Assembly (NCBI GenBank): GCA_002375465.1
Contig: DFLT01000017.1
Span: 62,001 to 126,000 of the forward strand
DNA length: 64,000 nt
Direction: 5' to 3'
Source: Alphaproteobacteria bacterium UBA3612
Lineage (GTDB): Bacteria; Pseudomonadota; Alphaproteobacteria; Sphingomonadales; Sphingomonadaceae
Part shown: piece by piece, positions 59,076-64,000 of the stretch
How positions within the stretch are numbered: the stretch's first letter is position 1
Layout: the number at the start of each line of letters is the position of its first letter
Made by a program: the position numbers and the translations under genes
The notes under the pieces: model-generated
What the model saw: only the letters and a program-made list of their open reading frames with translations
Databases searched by the model: none
Told to the model about the DNA's origin: nothing

Positions 59076-59841
59076 AGCGAAGCATCCCGTCGACCGTGCT
59101 GATGACCTTCGAATTTACCTCATAGGCGCGCTGTGTCTCGATCATGGAGACAAGCTCCTCGACGACGTTGACGTTGGAGGATTCGAGCGATGATTGCTGA
59201 ATGCGGCCGCGCCCGTCGATGCCGGGTGCGCCGATAATGGCCGCCCCGCTGGCGCCGCTTTCGGTGTAGAGATTGTCGCCGATCGGCTGCAGACCGCCTT
59301 CATTGGCGAAGTTTGCAGTATCGATATTACCGACCTCCACGGGTTCGGTTTGCCCGGCAATGGTCACGGAGACGATGCCGTCGGTACCGATGCTGACCGA
59401 CTGCGCGCCTTCCGGAATGGCGATTGCCGGTTCCAGCGGCAGACCCTGCGTCGTGACCAGCTCCCCCTGTTCGGAGAGGCGGAAGGCGCCGTCACGCGTA
59501 TACCCCGTCGTACCGTCCTGCAGCCGCACCATGAAATATCCTGGTCCGTCGAGCGCCAGGTCGAGCGGATTGCCGGTCTGCATCAGCTCGCCCTGCCCCA
59601 AGAGCCGCTCGCTGCCGGCGATCTTCACGCCGGTGCCGACGGCCAGGCCAGCGGCGCGCTCCGTCTCGGCGCTCGTCGGCGCACCGACCTGGGCGAAATT
59701 CTGGTACATCAGCGTTTCGAAATCCGCCCGGTCACGCTTGAAGCCTGTCGTGTTGACGTTGGCGAGGTTGTTCGAGATCACCCGCATGCGCATATCCTGC
59801 GCGTCGAGCCCCGAACGGGCGATGTGCAAAGCCGAGGTCAT
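59056..59841 (-). CDS. flgG: Flagellar distal rod protein
   Basis: 261 residues. N-terminal rod motif DMRMRVISNNLANVNTTGFKR, D-rich ARSGLDAQDM, central TGTGVKIAGSERLLGQGELMQTGNPLDLAL in parts, and C-terminal SSLESSNVNVVEELVSMI / QRAYEVNSKVISTVDGML. Forms the distal rod. ATG with GGGAGG upstream; 15 bp after flgF. Confidence 0.95.
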   Translation of the reverse strand: MTSALHIARSGLDAQDMRMRVISNNLANVNTTGFKRDRADFETLMYQNFAQVGAPTSAETERAAGLAVGTGVKIAGSERLLGQGELMQTGNPLDLALDGPGYFMVRLQDGTTGYTRDGAFRLSEQGELVTTQGLPLEPAIAIPEGAQSVSIGTDGIVSVTIAGQTEPVEVGNIDTANFANEGGLQPIGDNLYTESGASGAAIIGAPGIDGRGRIQQSSLESSNVNVVEELVSMIETQRAYEVNSKVISTVDGMLRYVAQNI

Positions 59842-59856
59842 TCTGTCCTCCCTTGA

Positions 59857-60600
59857 TTAATCTTGGCGAAGCAGCGACGCGCTCGACTGATCGAGATCGC
59901 GCGCTGTTGTAAGAATACCGACCTGAAGCTCGAACTGCCGTGCCTGCTCCAGCAGGTTCACGAGTTCCTCCGAGCTGTCGACATTGGAACCTTCCAGCTG
60001 ACCGGAGGCGAGGCGCGCGGCCGGATCGGCTTCGACCTGCCCCTCGGTCAACCTGAACATCGTATCGGCGCCGCGCTCCAGCTTTTCGGGGTCGGGCGTC
60101 ACCAGTTTCAACTGGGCGACGACTTCCATATCCGCTTCCGGCGGTGCCCCTTCCGGCAGAATGGCGATGCCGCCGTCGGCCTGGATCTCAATGCGGGCGG
60201 CGGGCGGCAAAGTTATCGGCCCCTCCGTGCCCAGAACCGGCCGTCCATCGCCGTTCACAAGCGCACCCGACGGGGCGATCTTTAGATCGCCGCGCCTCGT
60301 ATAGACTTCCTCGCCATTGGCGGCTTGGACCGACAGGAAATTTCCGGATCCCAGTGCCACGTCGAGCGAACGGCCTGTCGTCATCAGCATCCCTTCGCTG
60401 AAATCGGCGCGCATGGCCGTTTCATTGGTGAGGATGCGACTGTCCTTATTGTCCGACCCATGGATCGCGGCGGCGATGGTCGTCGAAAAGTCACGGCGGA
60501 AGCCCGTCGTGCTGGCATTCGCGAGATTGTTCGCGGTGACGGTCTGCGCCGCCATCGTCGCGCGCATGCCGCTAAGCGCCGTATAGGAAATCTTGTCCAT
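59857..60600 (-). CDS. flgF: Flagellar proximal rod protein FlgF
   Basis: 247 residues. N-terminal MDKISYTALSGMRATMAAQ and TVTANNLANASTTGFRRD, central MLMTTGRSLDVALGSGNFLSV, C-terminal LEGSNVDSSEELVNLLEQAR. Proximal rod. ATG 60600 after GGAGGAAG. Confidence 0.93.
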   Translation of the reverse strand: MDKISYTALSGMRATMAAQTVTANNLANASTTGFRRDFSTTIAAAIHGSDNKDSRILTNETAMRADFSEGMLMTTGRSLDVALGSGNFLSVQAANGEEVYTRRGDLKIAPSGALVNGDGRPVLGTEGPITLPPAARIEIQADGGIAILPEGAPPEADMEVVAQLKLVTPDPEKLERGADTMFRLTEGQVEADPAARLASGQLEGSNVDSSEELVNLLEQARQFELQVGILTTARDLDQSSASLLRQD

Positions 60601-60623
60601 GGGCCGCTTCCTCCGTCAGCCGA

Positions 60624-61910
60624 TCAGGTGCGGATTTGCAGAATGGACTGCGTCATCGAATTGTCGGTTTCGATGGTCTTGGCATTCGCCTGAAAATTGC
60701 GCTGGGCGGTAATCAGCTGCACCAGTTCCTCGGTCAGATCGACGTTCGCGCGCTCGATGGAGCCGCTGAGGATATTGCCGGCTCCGTCCTGCCCCGCCTC
60801 CAGAAACTGCGGATCGCCGGAGCCGCCAGTCGCCTGATAGGTGGACTGGCCGGACTGCAGCAGTTCCTGTGGATTGGAGAAATTGGCGATGGCGACGCGG
60901 CCGACATTCCTCGACTGGCCGTTGGAAAAGCCGGCGGTGATCAGGCCGGATTCGTCGATCGATACGCCGTTCAACCGGCCCGGCGGTACGCCGTCCTGCT
61001 CGACATTATAGACGGTGAACGGCGAATCCTTTTGCGACGTGGCAGTCCCCGGATCGAAGGTCAGGTTGATGGGGGACGCGCCATTGCCCGGATCGAATGC
61101 CGCAAGGGAGAACGGTCCCGCCGGCGCGGCGAGTGCGCCGTCCTCGTCGAAGGTCATGGTGATGGGGTTGCCATCAGCGGCAGCGACTTCCTCGCCATCG
61201 ATGGTGATGTTGACTGTCCAGCTGCTGTTCGGGTCGCCAGCGGTGGGCGCGGACGTGCGGGTATAGAAAACGCGCGCCGCCTGCGCTGTTCCGCTATCGT
61301 CATAAAGGGTTGCCGGCGTCGAATGATTATAGCTGAGCGGGTCCGCCGGATCGAACGCGTAGGGGGTGCCGATGTAGCGCGGCCCGTCCGGGATCACCTC
61401 GCCATCCTTCGGCAGGTTGACCGACAGGCCGAGAACCGAGGATGCGACCGGCTCGCCCGACGTTTGCGGCAATTGTATCGGCTGCAACAGGGAGGGGGCT
61501 TTCGACGTCGCCGCTCCATCCGGGCCAACCGGATAGCCGAGCAAATGCTGCCCGCTGGAGCCAACGACATAGCCATCCTTGTTCAGATTGAACGCCCCCG
61601 CGCGGGTGTAGGCGACATCGGTTCCCTCCAGGCTGGGGCGAACGGCAAAGAAGCCTTCCCCGCTGACCGCCAGGTCGAACGTATTTCCCGTCGTCTCGAT
61701 GATGCCCTGCTGGAACTGCTGTTCCGTGGCCTTCAGAACCGTACCCGCACCGCGCGTGCTGCCGGAAATGCCAGAGCTGGCAACGATGTCGGCGAATTCG
61801 GTCTGCGACCGCTTGAAACCGACGCTATTGGCATTGGCGATGTTGTTCGAGGTGACGCCCAGGGCGGTCTGTGCGCCCTTAAGGCCGGTGAGAGCAACGT
61901 AGAGAGACAT
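60624..61910 (-). CDS. flgE: Flagellar hook protein
   Basis: 428 residues. MSLYVALTGLKGAQTALGVT, TSNNIANANSVGFKRSQTEF, QQGIIETTGNTFDLAVSGEGFF in parts, and C-terminal SIERANVDLTEELVQLITAQ / RNFQANAKTIETDNSMTQSI. Builds the hook. AGGA precedes ATG 61910. A 40-bp gap to flgD is the largest in the early part of the operon. Confidence 0.95.
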   Translation of the reverse strand: MSLYVALTGLKGAQTALGVTSNNIANANSVGFKRSQTEFADIVASSGISGSTRGAGTVLKATEQQFQQGIIETTGNTFDLAVSGEGFFAVRPSLEGTDVAYTRAGAFNLNKDGYVVGSSGQHLLGYPVGPDGAATSKAPSLLQPIQLPQTSGEPVASSVLGLSVNLPKDGEVIPDGPRYIGTPYAFDPADPLSYNHSTPATLYDDSGTAQAARVFYTRTSAPTAGDPNSSWTVNITIDGEEVAAADGNPITMTFDEDGALAAPAGPFSLAAFDPGNGASPINLTFDPGTATSQKDSPFTVYNVEQDGVPPGRLNGVSIDESGLITAGFSNGQSRNVGRVAIANFSNPQELLQSGQSTYQATGGSGDPQFLEAGQDGAGNILSGSIERANVDLTEELVQLITAQRNFQANAKTIETDNSMTQSILQIRT

Positions 61911-61950
61911 GGTGGCGTCCTTTGATGAAAATTCAGGCTTAGAATGAAAT

Positions 61951-62610
61951 TCAGGAAAGCTGCGCGAGCGCGCCTGGCGGGACGCGGCCCATCCCCTCGA
62001 TCACCAGACGGGCTTCGCCGCTGCCGCTGATCGAGACGGAGGTCACTTCGCCCTTGATAAAGGCGGAGGCGGAACTGGACTGGCCCGCGCGAATGGCCTC
62101 GGCGGAAAACAGGAAGGGCCCGTCGCCGGCGGGATCGCCGGCAGTCGTCTTGCCATCCCATTGAAATGCCGTGGTGCCCGGCTGCTGCGCGCCAAGGGGC
62201 AGCGATCGAACGATGTCGCCGTTCGCGTCGACGACGTGAACGAACATCGCCTCGGCGGCGCTCGAAACCTCGACCGTGCCGGCCACCCCGTCCTCGCCCG
62301 GGGTCACGGGATAGCCGCCGACCATCGCCGTACGGCCAATATAACCCGCCGCCTCGGACAACCGGTTCTGGCCGACCTCCTCTCGCAGGGAATTGATTTC
62401 GGCCTTCAGCTCGGCAACGCCGGTCGAGGTGGATATCTGCGCCATCTGGGCGACGAATTGTTCGTTGCTCATGGGGTCCAGCGGGCTTTGATTGGTCAGC
62501 TGCGTGGTCAGCAGGCGCAGAAAGTCGTTCTGGCCCAGACTTTGCCCGCTCGCGCTTGTCGTCGTCGTGGCGGCTCTGTTGTCAGACGTCGTGATGGGGC
62601 TCAGGGCCAT
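61951..62610 (-). CDS. flgD: Hook cap / hook assembly scaffold protein
   Basis: 219 residues. Conserved N-terminus LGQNDFLRLLTTQLTNQSPLDPMSNEQFVAQMAQIS (read in parts), followed by FlgD Ig/TUDOR-like domain with VDANGDIVRSLPLGAQQPGT, FQWDGKTTAGDPAGDGPFLF (clipped). Needed for hook polymerisation and then discarded. Two bases after flgC. Confidence 0.94.
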   Translation of the reverse strand: MALSPITTSDNRAATTTTSASGQSLGQNDFLRLLTTQLTNQSPLDPMSNEQFVAQMAQISTSTGVAELKAEINSLREEVGQNRLSEAAGYIGRTAMVGGYPVTPGEDGVAGTVEVSSAAEAMFVHVVDANGDIVRSLPLGAQQPGTTAFQWDGKTTAGDPAGDGPFLFSAEAIRAGQSSSASAFIKGEVTSVSISGSGEARLVIEGMGRVPPGALAQLS

Positions 62611-62612
62611 GA

Positions 62613-63017
62613 TCAGCTGCCCATCCGAAAGGTGTTCAGCATCAGCGACTTCGCGGTTCGCAGCACCTCAACATTATTCTGATAGTGGCGCGACGCCTCC
62701 AGCATATCGACGAGTTCTGCCTGGGTATCGACCGCAGCGGCATATACGAAGCCGTTCTCGTCCGCCTGCGGATGGCCGGGTTCATAGCGCTGTTCAGGCG
62801 TCGCCTCGACGGAAACGATGCGCTCGACATCGACAGTAGAGCGGGCGTCGCTTGCCCGGTCCAGCGTTGCAGAAAACACCGCCTTGCGGGCGCGATATGC
62901 CTCTTCCGCACTGCCCGATACCGTTCCGGCATTAGCCATGTTACTGGCCGTCGTGTTCAGGCGTACCAGCTGCGCGCCCATGGCGCGGCCGGAAATATCG
63001 AAGATGCTCATTCCCAT
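62613..63017 (-). CDS. flgC: Flagellar proximal rod protein FlgC
   Basis: 134 residues. MGMSIFDISGRAMGAQLVRL, NTTASNMANAGTVSGSAEEAY, RARKAVFSATL, and C-terminal VDMLEASRHYQNNVEVLRTAK. I take ATG 63017, with GGGAG seven bases upstream; ATG 63023 overlapping the flgB stop is too close to that sequence. Long upstream extensions of this frame are not coding. Confidence 0.92.
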   Translation of the reverse strand: MGMSIFDISGRAMGAQLVRLNTTASNMANAGTVSGSAEEAYRARKAVFSATLDRASDARSTVDVERIVSVEATPEQRYEPGHPQADENGFVYAAAVDTQAELVDMLEASRHYQNNVEVLRTAKSLMLNTFRMGS

Positions 63018-63019
63018 CT

Positions 63020-63400
63020 TCATTCTCCCTTTATGGCGGACATCAGCGTACCGATGCGGCCGTTCAGCACGCTCAGCGTCGCTTCGTAGCGAACAGCATT
63101 TTCGGAAAAGGCGACCTGCTCGCTGGCAAGTTCGACCGTGTTCCCGTCCAGCGACGATTGCTGCGGCACGCGATAGCCGGCCTGCGCCGACGCACCGCCG
63201 ATCGGGCCCAGATGCGAAGCGTTCGAACGCTGCAGTGAGGCGCCCTGCGCATCCTTTAGCGCAGACGCGAAATCGATATCGCGCGCCTTGTAATTCGGCG
63301 TCGCGACGTTCGCGATGTTGGAGGCGATCAGGTCCATGCGCTGTGCACGCGCCTTTAGCGCCGTGGCGCTGACGCCCAGATAATTGTCGAGTACGCCCAT
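63020..63400 (-). CDS. flgB: Flagellar proximal rod protein FlgB
   Basis: 126 residues. MGVLDNYLGVSATALKARAQ, MDLIASNIANVATPNYKARD, IDFASALKDA, and C-terminal LASEQVAFSENAVRYEATLS. First gene of the flg operon. ATG 63400 preceded by GGAGG; a frame from 63421 exists. Sigma-54 promoter 40 bp upstream. Confidence 0.94.
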   Translation of the reverse strand: MGVLDNYLGVSATALKARAQRMDLIASNIANVATPNYKARDIDFASALKDAQGASLQRSNASHLGPIGGASAQAGYRVPQQSSLDGNTVELASEQVAFSENAVRYEATLSVLNGRIGTLMSAIKGE

Positions 63401-63439
63401 CGTCTGCCCTCCTTTCCGCAAATCGTCGGAAGGGGGCTA

Positions 63440-63455
63440 AGCAACCCCTGTGCCA
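63440..63455 (-). promoter_or_regulatory. Sigma-54 promoter of the flgBCDEFGHIJKL operon
   Basis: Minus strand TGGCACAGGGGTTGCT matches TGGCAC-N5-TTGCW exactly. Expected start near 63428, giving a 28-base leader before flgB. Implies control by a FlbD/FleQ-like activator not seen in the window. Confidence 0.85.
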
Positions 63456-63600
63456 GAAGATACAAGCCACGGGATTCTTAAGAAAGTTAGCCAGGCGGCG
63501 GGCGTCCGCCATTTTTCTGACGGCGACACGGACACGCGCCCGACGGTTTTTCGCCGCATGCAAGTTCAAGCAGCCCGGTTGCCCTCGGGCGGGCAAGATC

Positions 63601-63616
63601 TGGCATCGATCCTGCA
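63601..63616 (+). promoter_or_regulatory. Sigma-54-like promoter of flgA
   Basis: TGGCATCGATCCTGCA: GG and GC 10 bases apart, one change in each half from the consensus. Expected start near 63628, 27 bases before the flgA ATG. Its orientation is opposite to the flgB promoter; activator sites may lie in the 145 bp between. Confidence 0.6.
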
Positions 63617-63654
63617 GGAATACCGGGGATAGTTAGAATGCGGAGTCCCGGAAT

Positions 63655-64000
63655 ATGTTGCCGCGGTTGAAATTGACGATCATCGCTTTCGTACTGGGGG
63701 TCGGCCTGCATGCCCTGCCGGTTCGCGCGGCGTTCGTGCCAACCGCGGACATAGATCGCACCGTCGCGGAGTTTCTGACGCAGCAGGGCCTGTCCGTTCG
63801 CGCGCGGCCGGTCGACCCGCGCCTGAAGCTGGGCGCCTGTGAAACGCCGCTCGACATCACGCCGCAAGATACCAACCGCAGCCTTTCCGTGCGCTGTAAC
63901 GATGCCGATGGCTGGCGTATCTTCGTGCCATTGATGGAGGCCGCTCCCGCACTTGCCGCGCCGGACGCGCCGCGCCCCCTGGTGGTCGCATTGAAAACCT
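63655..64000 (+). CDS. flgA: Flagellar P-ring assembly chaperone FlgA, 3' end beyond window
   Basis: 115 codons visible, still open at the window end. Signal peptide (MLPRLKLTIIAFVLGVGLHALPVRA in two parts: LTIIAFVLGVGLHALP and VRA), then FlgA-like VAEFLTQQGLSVRARPVDPR, LKLGACETPLDIT, LSVRCNDADGWRIFVPLM. The SAF domain should follow outside. Periplasmic chaperone for FlgI. ATG 63655 with GGAG nine bases upstream. Divergent from flgB, a common arrangement. Confidence 0.85.
   Translation, partial: MLPRLKLTIIAFVLGVGLHALPVRAAFVPTADIDRTVAEFLTQQGLSVRARPVDPRLKLGACETPLDITPQDTNRSLSVRCNDADGWRIFVPLMEAAPALAAPDAPRPLVVALKT

Overview
The window looks like chromosomal DNA from a motile alphaproteobacterium, most likely a sphingomonad (Sphingomonadales). 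Evidence: high GC; an NDUFA12-type complex I subunit next to MlaD and DUF2155; a two-domain cold-shock protein coupled to DUF192; the CoxG / XdhC / molybdopterin-transferase trio; TonB-dependent B12 uptake; and a VPAPA-type PEP-CTERM protein. Genes are tightly packed with many ATGA/GTGA overlaps. I saw no tRNA, rRNA, insertion sequence, prophage or CRISPR array.

Region by region. 1-6.8 kb: RNase R (cut by the window edge) preceded by a Doc/AbrB-type toxin-antitoxin pair whose toxin stop overlaps the rnr start; a DEAD-box RNA helicase with a structured leader; a TRIC-like channel; topoisomerase I. 7-9.3 kb: plsY-dprA-aat. 9.2-11.9 kb, minus strand: envelope and respiratory genes (CSP, DUF192, NDUFA12, MlaD, DUF2155). 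12-15.3 kb: a molybdenum-hydroxylase maturation set. 15.4-17.6 kb: dnaX-ybaB. 17.6-26.9 kb: HtrA protease, SDR, a POT peptide transporter followed by two tandem periplasmic amidohydrolases (one apparently metal-free), a beta-helix surface protein, a BLH-type enzyme and ArfB. 26.9-28.8 kb: glnK-amtB behind a sigma-54-like promoter. 28.9-38.9 kb: lysC, a flavin oxidoreductase, ptsP, photolyase, class IV aminotransferase, priA, transaldolase.

38.9-50.5 kb holds two separate vitamin B12 acquisition operons, both on the minus strand and each behind its own cobalamin riboswitch: btuB plus an unnamed membrane protein plus a BtuF-like protein without signal peptide; and btuF-btuC-btuD. Between them on the plus strand lie a two-component system, a beta-carbonic anhydrase and a SulP transporter, which look like an inorganic-carbon (bicarbonate) unit. 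A D-aminoacylase-like secreted amidohydrolase follows.

52.2-64 kb is the flagellar region: motAB, then flgBCDEFGHIJKL as one long minus-strand operon starting at a near-perfect sigma-54 promoter, with flgA divergent behind a second sigma-54-like element.

The most interesting points are the riboswitch-controlled btuB operon with a cytoplasmic CxxC BtuF homologue and an uncharacterised membrane protein, the active/inactive amidohydrolase pair, the toxin-antitoxin module wired to rnr, and the helicase leader that may sequester its own ribosome binding site. All functional assignments are from motifs read by eye; no database search was run.
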